Below are positions 1-11,900 of a DNA stretch of 64,000 nucleotides, in pieces. The position numbers and the translations under genes were made by a program. Numbering within the stretch: the first letter of the stretch is position 1; each line of letters opens with the position of its first letter. Origin of the DNA: Megascapheus bottae (Eukaryota; Chordata; Mammalia; Rodentia; Geomyidae); contig JANJXV010000024.1 of assembly GCA_024803745.1 (NCBI GenBank), positions 19,663,927 to 19,727,926 on the forward strand. The letters run 5' to 3'. The notes beneath the pieces were generated by a model, which had not been told where the DNA came from, made no database searches, and saw nothing but the letters and a program-made list of their open reading frames with translations.

Positions 1-172
1 TGAGGGTGGTAATTCACACCTGTAACTCTAGCTACTCAGGACACTGATATCTGAGGATCCAGATTTGAAGCCAGCTCAGGCAGGAAAACCCTCAAGAGTT
101 TTATTACCAATTACTTGCCAAGAAGCCAAAAGTGAAGCTGTGGCTCAAGTGGTAGAGTGCCAGCCTTGAGCA
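1..172 (+). repeat. B1-Geo SINE
   Basis: 7SL-like head then Geo tail to GCCTTGAGCA; no poly(A). Confidence 0.7.
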
Positions 173-258
173 GACTTTCTTACTCAGTCTGGCTTCCAAC
201 CTTCATCCTCAGATCTCAGCCTCCTGATTAGCTAGGATTACAGTCATGAGCCACCAGT
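173..258 (-). repeat. B1-Geo SINE, head fragment
   Basis: Antisense head abutting the preceding copy tail to tail; the Geo part is missing. Confidence 0.65.
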
Positions 259-446
259 CTTTAATTTGTGCATCTTTAGGTTGTAAATATGTGCCTCTCA
301 GTATCTCTACCTATCCATCTGGTTTGTTACATACAAATATATATATATATATGAAGTCACTCTTTGACTTCAAGGGAGAACAAGAAGAAGGACTGACAGC
401 TGGATCTAGAGGACTATAAATGAAGCTAAAAAATGATAGTATGCTG
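259..446. other. Non-repetitive upstream stretch
   Basis: Only a short (TA)n at about 336-351 stands out. Confidence 0.5.
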
Positions 447-646
447 GGCCGGGAGTTTGGCCTAGTGGTTAAAGTGCTTGCCTAGCATGCATGAAGACCC
501 GGGTTCGATTCCTTGGTACCACATACATAGAAAAAAGCCGGAAATGGTGCTGAGGCTCAAGTGGTCTAGCTCTAGCCTTGAGAAAGTCCAAGGACAGTGC
601 TCAGGCCCTGAGCTCAAGCCCAGGACTGGCAAAAAAAAAAAAAAAA
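447..646 (+). mobile_element. IDL-Geo SINE, full length
   Basis: Head with intact A and B boxes, linker ATAGAAAAAAGCC, Geo tail ending CAGGACTGGC plus A16. It marks the upstream edge of the IFT56 promoter. Confidence 0.85.
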
Positions 647-649
647 TCA

Positions 650-926
650 GTCAATCAAACGTAGTGCTTCCCGCCACCAGCCAGGGCAAAACCGGACTCC
701 GGAGAGAGCCAGGGGCCGCGGAGGGGCCCTGGAACACGACCGCCAGCAGGACCAGCGACGCGGAACCAAAGTGCGGCGTGCGCCGCGTTTCCGGCGACCT
801 CGTCTTCCGGTAACACCCGGGCGCGGTTGCCCTGGAGACGGAGCTGGCTGAATCGATGCCGCTACGGCGCCGGAGCTCGGCCTTGGCTCGCCATCTGCAG
901 ACGGGGTGCGCAGGACCGACGCCAAG
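650..926 (+). promoter_or_regulatory. IFT56 CpG-island promoter and 5' UTR
   Basis: This is the only GC-rich, CpG-dense stretch near the start codon; flanking DNA is AT-rich and SINE-filled. It begins directly after a SINE poly(A) tail at 646. No TATA box is visible. It contains an ETS-like CTTCCGG at 804-810, an X-box at 826-839, and a YY1-like CAAGATGG overlapping the start codon. The transcription start cannot be fixed from sequence. Confidence 0.75.
826..839 (+). promoter_or_regulatory. X-box, candidate RFX binding site
   Basis: The sequence GTTGCC-CT-GGAGAC fits the imperfect inverted repeat GTNRCC-(0-3)-RGYAAC bound by RFX factors, with the left half perfect and the right half degenerate. 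It lies 88 bp before the ATG. RFX proteins with FOXJ1 drive many intraflagellar transport genes. Confidence 0.6.
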
Positions 927-929
927 ATG
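927..929 (+). CDS. IFT56: IFT56 coding exon 1 (start codon only)
   Basis: The ATG is followed immediately by the donor GTGAGT at 930. Upstream exon sequence is 5' UTR. Confidence 0.9.
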
Positions 930-2669
930 GTGAGTGGCTTCGGATGAGAAGGGAGAACTTTTGAGTAGGTCCTGGGCCCTGAGGTCAGAGATTCCCAGCA
1001 CACGTTGGGGGAAAACTCTCAGGGGGACCGGAGTGGGGGTGGGGAAGCTCCTTGTGCTCCCGGATTCCCACGGGGAAGGGAAGGGAGGCAAAGGTAAAAC
1101 CGGGATGCGTGCTTCTCTCCTGCTTCTTCAGGGAGCGGAAAGCCCAACGTGGGGAGGCCGACGGCAGAAGCTGCGTGAAAAGCATCTTGTGTGGATAAAG
1201 AAGTTGGAACTGGGGCCGGGAGTTTGGCCTAGTGGTGGAGTGCTTGCCTAGCATTGCACCAAGACCCGGGTTTGATTCCTCTGTACCACATACATAGAAA
1301 AACAACAACAACTGGAAATGGTGCTGTGGCTCAAGAGGTAGAGCGCTAGCCTTGAGGAAAGCCCAAGGACAGTGTTCTGGGACTAGTTGGCTCAGCAAAG
1401 TGCAGGGTGATAGATCTTGAGAGAGAGAGAAAAAAAAAATAGGTGGGTGTTTAGCTTCTTCTCGATTTGTCTTGTAAATTTGTGGCACTGTCATTCTCAA
1501 AAATTGACCATCAGACCACTTGGCCTTGTTGCTCTTTTATTTCCTTAAAATTAGGTTTCTCTGCCTGCCTACCTACCTACCTGTCTGTCTGCCTGCCTGT
1601 CTATGTATCTATCTATCTTTGCTGGTGGAGTGTGGGAAAAAGGGAACTCTATTGCACTGTTGGTGGTACTGTAAACTAGTACAACCACTCTGGAAGGTAG
1701 TTTGGAGGTTCCTTAAAAAGCAACATAGAAGTACCCTATGAGGCAACCATACCACTCTTGTGCATCTACCCAGAACATTTTAAGTCAGGATATGATAAAG
1801 ATACTTGTGTATCCGTGTTAATTGCGGCACTATTCAAGTTATAGAGACAGCCCAGATGCCCCACAACAGATGAGTGGAGCAATAAAACATGGTAAATATA
1901 CTTAATAAAATTTTACTCATCTATTACAAAGAATAAGATCTGTCATTTACAGAGAAATGAATGGATCTAGGACAAATCATGCTAAGTGAGGTAAGCCAAG
2001 CTCAGAGAGAGAAACTGTTTTCTCTCATATGTGGAAGCTAGAGCTAAAATATAACTGGACAGGATAACTTATACAGGACTCATGGCATTCACACAGTCAG
2101 ACTAAAGTGGGATATCTTTAGGAGAAAAACTCAAAGGGTAACTACTCCGAACATTTAAAAGACTATTTGTGCTGGGCGCCGGTGGCTCACACCTGTAATC
2201 CTACCTACTCCAGAGGCTGAGATCTGAGGCTCACAATTCAAAGCCAGTCCAGGCATGAAAGTCCGTGAGACTCTTATCTCCAATTAACCACCAGAAAACT
2301 GGAAGTGGTGCCGTGTCACAGTGGTACAGTGTTAGCCTAGAGCAGAAGAGCTCAAGGTTAGAGTTCAAGCCCCATGACAGAGAAAAAACAAAAAAATCAA
2401 ACAACAACAAAAACCCCAACAATTTGTCAAAACCAACTCCAGGAAATAGAAATGTGGGCTTTGTTGTTGTTGATGGTAGTGGTAGTATTTGTGTGTTTAC
2501 TTTGGGTTTCCTTTCTGTGGGGTAGAAGAGGAACAAGAAAGGGAGGAATGAAGGGTGAAGAAATGTAGTCATGCTATTCAGTATACACTATGTGGAAAAT
2601 GACCTATGTAATTTTTGGGTATGGATGAGAGGCAGAAACTGGAGAAAAGCAAAGAAAGGGGTGACATTG

Positions 2670-2707
<38 letters not shown>

Positions 2708-5700
2708 CTCATTACTTGACTTATAAAATGGTAACCCTTCTGTGAAACACCTTAATAAAATACTTTTATTCATTTTTGTTGGTTGAGGGCTTGAACTCAG
2801 GGCCTGGCCCTTGTCTCTAATCTTTCTTGCTCAAGGCTAGTACTTTACCTCTTTGAGTCACAGTAGCACTTCCTGTTTTCAAGCGGTTAATTGGTAGTTA
2901 ATGTCTTTTCCTGCCCTGGTTGGCAGTATACCACAATCTTCAGCCTCCTGAGAAGCTAGGATTACAGGCATGAGTTAACAGCACCTGGCTATTTTTTTTT
3001 TTTTTTTTTTGCCAGTCCTAGAGCTTAAACTCAAGACCTAGGAACTGTCCCTAAGCTTTTGCTCAAGGTAAGTACTCTACCACTAAGCCACATTCCCAGC
3101 CCCTACATTTTTATATTATTATTATTATTATTATTACTATTATTGGTCATGGGGCTTGAACTTGGCCTAGGATCTGTCCCTGAGCTTTTCAGCTCAAGGC
3201 TCCTTGAGCCAAGCCCTACTGCCCATTTTCTAGAGGTTAATTGGAGATGAGAGTCTCAGGTCCTTTAGTGCCTGGGCTGCCTTTGAACCTTTATCCTCAG
3301 ATTTCAGCCTCCTGAGTAGCTAGTATGACAGGCATGAGCCACCGTGCCTGGCTCCTACAGTTTTTTAAAATGTACTTTTGTCTCTCCTTTTACAGATGCT
3401 CTCAAGAGCCAAACCTGCAGTAGGCGGGGAACCACAGCACACTGACAAAAGAAAGAAGAAAGGTAGGAAGATTCCAAAACTTGAGGAGCTACTTTCACAA
3501 AGAGATTTCACTGGAGCTATTACTCTCTTAGAGGTAATGTCCAAAGAAGATTTACTACTTCTTATTCTGATATATTTCTGACTTGATGACAGACCAGGGC
3601 TGGAGTGAATGTTTTTTACTGTGGGAAAATTCTGGGATTTCTTCAAAGAAGCCCCCTGTTAAATCTAGTTAACCAGAGATTCCAAATTTCAAGTTAAGTA
3701 TAAACCTGGGTAAAGATAAATATAGAGGCTAGGAGCATAGTCTAGTGGTAGAGTGTTCATCCAACATGCACAAAGACTTGGGTACCAAATACATAGAAAA
3801 ACCTGAAGTGGTGCTGTGGCTTTAGTGGCAGAGAGCTAGCCTTGAGCAAAAAGTGTTGCTGGGGGCTCAATGGCTCGCTCAGGCATGTAATCCTAGCTAC
3901 TCAGGAGGCTGAGCTCTGAGAATCACAGTTCAAAGCCAGTCAGGGTACTAAAGACCATGAGACTTTTTTTTTTTTTTTTTTTTTGCCAGTCCTGGGCTTG
4001 AGCTCAGGGCCTGAGCACTGTCCTTGGACTTTCTCAATGTTAGAGCTCTACCACTTGAGCCTCAGCACCACTTCCAGCTTTTTTCTATGTATGTGGCACC
4101 AAGGAATCGAACCTGGGTCTTTGTGCATGATAGGCAAGCACTCTACCAGTAGGCCAAACTACCAGCCCCAAGACCATGAGACTTTTATCTCCAGTAAATC
4201 ATTAGAAAACCAGAAGTGGCGCTGTGGCTTAAGGGGCAGGACAACACCCAGGCCCCCACAGTTCAAGCCTTAGCCAAAAAAAAAAGTGTCCAAGGACAGT
4301 GCTCGGGCCCTGAGTTTAAGCCCCAGGACTGGCACATATATACATACATATATATATATACCTTTTTTTGACAGTCTTGGTGTTTGCGCTCAAAGCTTCT
4401 TGTTACTAGATATGCCCTCTATTTAGTCCTATAGATGATATTGCTAAGACTGGGTGTTTGGCCTAGTAGTGGTAGAGCACTTGTCAAGCATGCATGAAGA
4501 CCCAGGTTCAATTCCTCAGTACCACATACACAGAAAAAGTCAGAAGTGGAGCTGTGGTTCAAGTGGCAGACCTCAAGCCTTGAGAAGGCCCAAAGACAGT
4601 ACTTAGGCCCTGAGTTCAAGCCCCAGGACTACAAAAAAAAAAAAAAAAAGATGACGCTAACCTACAGATATGGAGACACATAACTTTAAATAATTTTACT
4701 ATGCTTATTTTGAAAATACTGCATACCAAGACAATATTTCAATAGCTTATGAAAGTAATTCTCAAAAAACAACAAAACCAATACCTGGGGTTGAAGACAG
4801 AGCCTTCAGTGAGTGTTCCACCATTGATCTACACGGCTAGTCCCAGGAGTTCTCTCCTTTTGAAGTGTACTGGAAACCCATGGTACTGGTAGCTCATACG
4901 TATAATCCTAGGTACTCAGGAGACTGAGATCTGAGGATCATGGTTCAAAGCCAGCCCGCGCAGGAAAGTCCATGAGACTCTCATCTCCAATTAACCACCA
5001 GAAAAGGGGAAATGGAACTGTGGCTCAAAGTGGTAGAGCATTGAGCAGTGCTCAGTACCAGGGCCTCAGGACCAGCACTCAGGCCGAGTTCAAGCCGCAA
5101 TTAAAAAACAGTATTAGAAGAACCTAGGAGTGTTACTAAGATGTAACACGCCGGGTACCTGTCTTCACAATCAGATTCCGTGTGCGTTGGGGGGCAGGGG
5201 TGTAAGTGTGGGTGTGTGTACATGTGGGTGCGCACACATATGCCATTACTGGGCCTTGAACTCAGGGCCTGGGCATTATCCCTTAAGCTTTTTCAAAGTT
5301 TGTGCTCTACCTCTTGAGCCACACCAACCTCCACTTCTGGCTTTTTGATGGTTAATTGGAGATAAGTGTCTCCTGGACTTTCCTGCCCCAGGTAGCTTCT
5401 AGCTATTATCTTCAGATCTCAACCTCCTGAATAGATAGAACCAACAGGACACAGCTTGTAATTCAGATTCTGTAGGACTACATTCTTTAGGAATCTGCAC
5501 TGTAGTTAAGCAGTCTAAGTATTACTAGTATAAATGGTTCAAGGAAACAGCTTTGCAGAGCTGCTTCCTGGGATGCGCATGCCAGAGGAGAGTGCAGAAT
5601 GCACTGAAGTGGAAGGATTTGCACCAGGGTCCAGTTGTATTATGTTGCATCTTACTATATTTCTGCAAAGGAACTACTCTGTAGCCATATGACTAATTGA

Positions 5701-5860
5701 GAAAAGGAAAATAGGAGCCGGGAGTTTGGCCTAGCGGTAGAGTGCTTGTGTAGCATGCACAAAGCCCCAGTTTAGATTCTTCAGTACCACGTACATAGAA
5801 AAAAGCCAGAAGTGGTGCTGAGGCTCAAGTGGTAGAGTTCTAGCCTTGAGAAAATCCAAG

Positions 5861-5914
<54 letters not shown>

Positions 5915-8900
5915 GAAATAATGTTAAAGTGATCATCCTGGCTGATGGTACTCTTATGAATACTATTGATTTATCACTCTATACCATTTAAAAAAACCTC
6001 ACATTATCATGAAATTCAGAATATGCTTCAAAGTCTCAGTCCTTTCCTGTAGACTTTTGTTGGCTGAGATATTTGTAAATATTTGCTCCCAATTGGCATA
6101 AATGAGGCTATTCCTTTGCGCATTCTTAACTCTTGTAGATCTGGTATAGGTAATAGAACAATTGAATAGATTTTCCTCAAAGGAAGGTTATAAGCTACTA
6201 GTAACTACATGTGTATGTTAATGATATGGGATAGAAGTATGGAGCTACATGCAGGAGGCATGGGACATGGGTTTGGGGGCAGACAGCACTTGACATCCTT
6301 ATTACCAAACCCACTGTTCTGTGGCTTTGCCTTCACTGATCAGATTCTCTATCCTTCAGTTGTTTAGCTTTAAAAATTTTGCATAGTTTTTCTGTTCCTT
6401 ACTTAATACCCAGAATCATTACACAACTTAAATACTTCCCAAAGTAAGCCATCTGTAAATGTAGAAAAACGAATGGGAGTCTACGGCCATACCACCCTGA
6501 GCGCACCCGATCTCGTCTGATCTTGGAAGCTAAGCAGGGTCGGGCCTGGTTAGTACTTGGATGGGAGAAAAACGAATGGGAGGTATTTGAACCTATGTGA
6601 CAACTGAAAGATTATTGTGCCCAGTCCTATAGGTATGAACTTAATAAAATTGCATATTGTCCTGCTTCTGTTATGTTCCTTGCTGAATATTCATCAATAC
6701 CTTAACACAGAACGTTTTTCTGTTAAAAGTTTGCTATTATTTAAAGTTTTCATGACTTTTTTTCCAATGTATTTCTAACCTGAAGTTCAAACGCCACGCT
6801 GGAGAACAAGAAGAAGATACTAATCTGTGGATTGGCTACTGTGCCTTTCATCTGGGGGACTACAAGAGAGCTCTGGAGGTAAGGAAAAAAGAAAAGCCAA
6901 CGACATTCTAACAGGACCTTTTAAAAATGATATTAAGGGGCCGGGGGTTTGTCCTAGTGGTGGAGTGCTCGCCTAGCATGCACAAAGTCCTGGGTTCCAT
7001 TCCTCAGTACCACATACACAGAAAAAGCTAGAAGTGGTGATATGGCTCAGTGGCCCAAATGGTAGAGCGATAGCCTTGAGAAAGCCCAAGGATGGTGCCC
7101 AGGCCCTGAGTTCAGACCCCAGGACTGGCAAAAAAAATGATATTAAACTGTGTATAGCAACAATACAACTATGGTAAAATCCAAGCAAAGTGGAAGGAGA
7201 TAACATTAAAGAGAAGCTACTCTGTTTGTCCCCCATCCCATCTCACTTCTTTGTCAGTGAAAGAAAACATTGACACTTGGGGTGTTTTTGGTAGTCCAGG
7301 GGCTTGAACTTAGGACTGGGCACTGTCACTGAGCTTCTGGATGGCTACCGCTCTACCATTTGACCCACAGCACCATTTCTAACCTTTTCTGAGTAGTTTA
7401 TTGGGGATAAGAGACTCACAGACTTTTATATCTGGGCTGGCTTAGAACCATGATCCTCAGATCTCCGCCTCCTGAGTAGCTAGGTTTACAGACATGAACT
7501 GGGCACCCAGCTAATTTAGAGTTATTCCCTCTGTATGTTCCAGTATATGAGGATGTATCTTGTTTACTTTCTCCTTCTACTAATGAGATTGTATATCACA
7601 TTAGCATTAGTATTGAATCTGTGGCCTGGGATTATATCATCTTGTCTTCCATATAGTCTTATTTCCAAGATATAATCTAAAGAAGGTCAGGTATAGTGAC
7701 ATACACTTTTAATTCCAGTGCTTGAGAAGCTGAGGCAGGAGGTTTGGGCGTTTGATGCCAGCCTTTGCTACATAAAGAGTTTAAGACAAGCCTGAGCTAC
7801 ATAAGATTGAGGCCAGTGTGAGTTTCTCAATGATGCCCTGTCTAAAAAAAAAAAAAAAAATGGGCCCGAGTTTGGCCTAGTGGTACAGTGCTTGCCTAGC
7901 ACGCACGATGACCCAGGTTCAATTCCTCGGTATCACATACATAGAAAAAAGCCGGAAGTGGTACTGAGGCTCAAGTGGTAGAGCTCTAGCCTTGAGAAAG
8001 TCCAAGGACAGCGCTCAGGCCCTGAGCTCAAGCCCAGGACTGGGGGGAAAAAAACAAACAAACAAACAGAAAACCACTAGCCTTGCAAACCTGTAATCTC
8101 AGGTATTTGGGAGATAGAGATCAGAAGGATTCTGATTTGAGCACAGCCCTGGCAAAGAAAAAACAAAACAAAACAACAACAACAAAAAAACTAGACCGAG
8201 CCTGTCTCAGTCAGTAATCCAGGCATAGTGGCTTATGCATGCTTGTGGTCCCAATCATGCAGAAGGTTGTAGGTAGGAGTATATCAGCCTGAGGATGGCT
8301 CCAGGCAGAAATGTGAGACCCTACCTGAAAAACAATGAAAGTGAAGAAGAGCTGGAGGCATGGTTTAAGAATTTGCCTTGCTATCCCTGAGTTCAAACCC
8401 CAGTAGCAGCACCACCAACAACAAAAAAGTAACATATGAAGAACCTACATTAAAAAAAACCAAAACAACTGATGCTTGGCGTTGCGGTCCACACCTGTAA
8501 TCCTAGCTACTAAGGAGGCTGATGTTTGAGGATCATAGTCTGAAGCCTACTTGGGCTAAAAATTCATGAGACTCTTATCTCTAATTAGCTACTCAAAACT
8601 CTTTAAATGGGGCTATGACTCAAGTGGTAAAGCTCTATCCTTAAGCAAAAAAAAAAGTTTAGGGACAGTGTCCATACTTTGAGTTCAAGCCCCAGTACAG
8701 ACACACATACAAATTGAAAATATTCAAGACTAAGGAATGATGTAAAATGAAGAATAGAAAAACTTGCTGAAGGAACAGAAGTGTGGCTTCTAGTGAGGGA
8801 AAGTGAGGAGAGCAGATAGTCCAATTATAGTAAGAAAAAGGGAGAGGCACCCAAGAAAGACTGATAAAAAGTAGGAGTACAAGAAAAATATGACTGATAG

Positions 8901-11900
8901 TGAATCTAAAATGTGTCTTTGGCAGGAAAATACCACCTTTTTGAATGTAAGGCCCAATGCAACAATAATCACTAAGATTGAATTGAAATTTACAGTGTAT
9001 TAAAGTTATAGGGTTTAGCCAAGCACTGTTGACTCATGCCTTGCCTAACTCAGGAAACTGAGATCTGGGGATTATGGTTTGAAGCTAGTCCAGGCAAGAA
9101 AGTCTGGGAAACTTCTGACCTCCAATTAACTAGCAAAATGCCAGAAATGGAGCTGTGGCTCAAATGATAAAGTACTAACTTTGATGGGGAGCCATGTGAG
9201 AGTACATGACCTTGAGTTCAAGTGGCTTAATCCTAGCACTCAAGAATTTAAAAAAAAAAAGCACCAGCCAGGTATGGTGGCTCACACCTGTAATCCTAGC
9301 TACTCAGGAAGCTGAGATCTGAGGATCAAGGTTCAAAGCCAGCTTGGCCACAAAAGGGCCTGAGACTCTTATTTCCAGTTAACCTCTAGAAAATGGGAAG
9401 TGAGCCTTGGCTCTAAGGTAGCCTTGAGCTGAAGAACTCAGGGACAGCACCTAGGCTGACTTCAAATCCCGTTACCCACAGGGGAAAAAAAAAAAAAAGC
9501 ACCTTTGGGACCAGGAGTTTGGCCTAGTGGTAGAGTACTTGCCTAGCATGCACAAAGACCTGGGTTTGATTCCTCAGTACCACATGCATAGAAAAAGCCA
9601 GAAGTGGTGCTATGGCTCAAGGGGTAAAGCTCTATCCTTGAGAAAGCCCAAGGACAATGTTCAGGCCCTGAGTTCAAGCCCCAGAACTGGGGGAAAAAAG
9701 TATTTTTTTAAGTTAAAAAATAGTATTTTTCTTTTTTCTATTTTTTTCCTATTTCTGAGATCGTTTAGCACATGCAATTGCAAACTGTGTAGGGAAACCA
9801 TGTAATGAGGTGTAGGAGAATAGCACTGCCTGGGGCAGGAGCTTCTGGGCTTGTAGGATTTCTTATACCTGAGGTTGCCCTGTGCTCTCTCAGTAAGAAA
9901 TCCAATTCCATCAATTGCTTCACAGCTATAGAACACTCCTTACTATATGTATATATGTATATTTCAGGAATATGAAAATGTAACAAAGGAAGAAAATTGC
10001 AACCCTGAAGTCTGGGTGAACCTAGCCTGCACCTACTTTTTTCTTGGGATGTACAAGCAAGCTGAAGCAGCTGGATTTAAAGGTATGATGGGCTTATATA
10101 TACATACATACATATATATATACACACACACACACACACATATATACATATATATATTCTTTTACTTTGTAACTGAGAATCTTCAGAGTATGTATCATTT
10201 TGGAGATCTTAAAACTTTTCTTAGTCCTTTTTTTTTTTTTTTTTTTTTTGCCAGTCCTGGGCCTTGAGCTCAGGGCATGAGCATTGTCCTTGGGCTTTCT
10301 CAAGGCTAGAGCTCTACGACTTGAGCCACAGCATTATTTCTGGCTTTTTCTTTTTCTTTTTTTCTTTTTTTGCCACTCCTGGGGCTTGAACTCAGGTCTT
10401 GAGCATTGCCCTTGGGCTTTTCCCTCAAGGCTAGCACTCTGCCATTTGAGCCACAGCACCATTTCTAGGTTTTCCTATGTATGTGGTACTGAGGAATCAA
10501 ACCCACGTCTTCATGCATGCTAGGCAAGCACTCTACCACTAGGCCAAACTTCTGGCCCCATTTCTGGCTTTTTCTATATATATGTGTATCAAGGAACCGA
10601 ACCCACGTCTTTGTGCATGCAAAGCAAACACTCTACCACTAGGCCAAACTCTCGGCCATGAGCTCCTTTTATACAGAGCCTAGCACTCTACCACTTGAGC
10701 CATAATGCCACTTCTGGCTTTTTCTGAGTAGTGTATTGGAGTCTCACAGACCTTCTTTTTGGGTTGGCTTTGAGCCTCGATCCTCAAATCTCAGCCTCCT
10801 GAGAAGCTAGGATTATAGGCCTAAGCCAATAGCACCCAGCTTCCTTTGTCCTTTTTTTTTTTTTTTTTTTTAATGAGGACAAAACTGACTGACATTAAAA
10901 AGACAAAAAGTGACATAGGTGTTGGTAATTCATGTCTATAATCTTAGTTACTCAGGAGACTGAGATTTTGGAATTAAGATTGGAAACTGGCATGGGCAGA
11001 AAAGTTTAAGTGACTCTGTGTCCAATTAACTAGCAAAAGAAACTAAACTATAGGTATGGTTCAAATGATAGAGCACTGCCCAGGCCAAAAAAAAAAAAAA
11101 CGCAAACAAGAGTACAAGGCCCTGAGTTCAAGCTACAGTACCAGAAGAAGAAAAAAGAAAGGAAAAAAAATGCTAAAAGGTGCTGGGCAAGTAACTCATG
11201 CCTATAGTTCTAGCTTCTTGAGAAGTAGAGATTAAGGGATTATGGTTCAAAACTAGTTTGGACAAAAAAGTTGACCAGATCCTATCTCAAGTAATGACTG
11301 GACATAGTGCCACATGCCTGTCTTCCCAGCAACAAAGGGAAGAACAAATAGGAGGGCCAGCCCAACCACGAGATGAGACCCTATCTTGAAAATAACCAGT
11401 GTGAAGAGGAACCAGAAGATTGGCTTTAGTAATATAGGACTTGCGTGGCAAAGCATGAGACCCAAAGTTCAAATCTCAGTACTGCCATAAAAAGAAAGAA
11501 AGCTAGTGGGGTGCAGTGGCTCACACCAGTAATCCTGGCTATTCGGGAGGCTGAGATTTAAGGATTGCGGTTCAAAGCCAGCTTGGGCACTAAAGAACAT
11601 GAGACTCTTATCTCCAGTTAATCACTAGAAAAACAGAAGTGGCACTGTGGCTCAAGGGGTAGGGCAGTAGCCTTGAGCTGGAAGAGCTCAGGGACAGCTC
11701 CCAGGCCCAGAATTCAAGCTCAGGACTGGCAAAAAACAAACAAACAAAAAAAACGGCTCTTGAAAGAAAATACTGCATCTGACCAACTTTGTACTTAAAA
11801 AGGTTAATTCCCCTCACTTTTCTCACAGTGCCCTCTGCAAGGAGGGCACTCTGAGTGAAGAAGAGCTGGTGTCGCCATTAGGCCAGCTCAGTAGAGCTGT

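Noticed and set aside
447..530. tRNA genes suggested by A and B boxes in many places
   Set aside because: All lie in IDL, ID or Geo SINE heads that cannot fold a proper anticodon arm and are followed by SINE tails.
647..1091. Minus-strand open frames across the promoter, a possible divergent gene
   Set aside because: They lie in CpG-rich DNA where stops are rare, overlap the IFT56 start region, run into an intron, and resemble no family.
3378..3581. Extended start of exon 2 at an upstream ATG (3378)
   Set aside because: That ATG lies in the polypyrimidine tract before the acceptor AG at 3394-3395 and is not in spliced mRNA.
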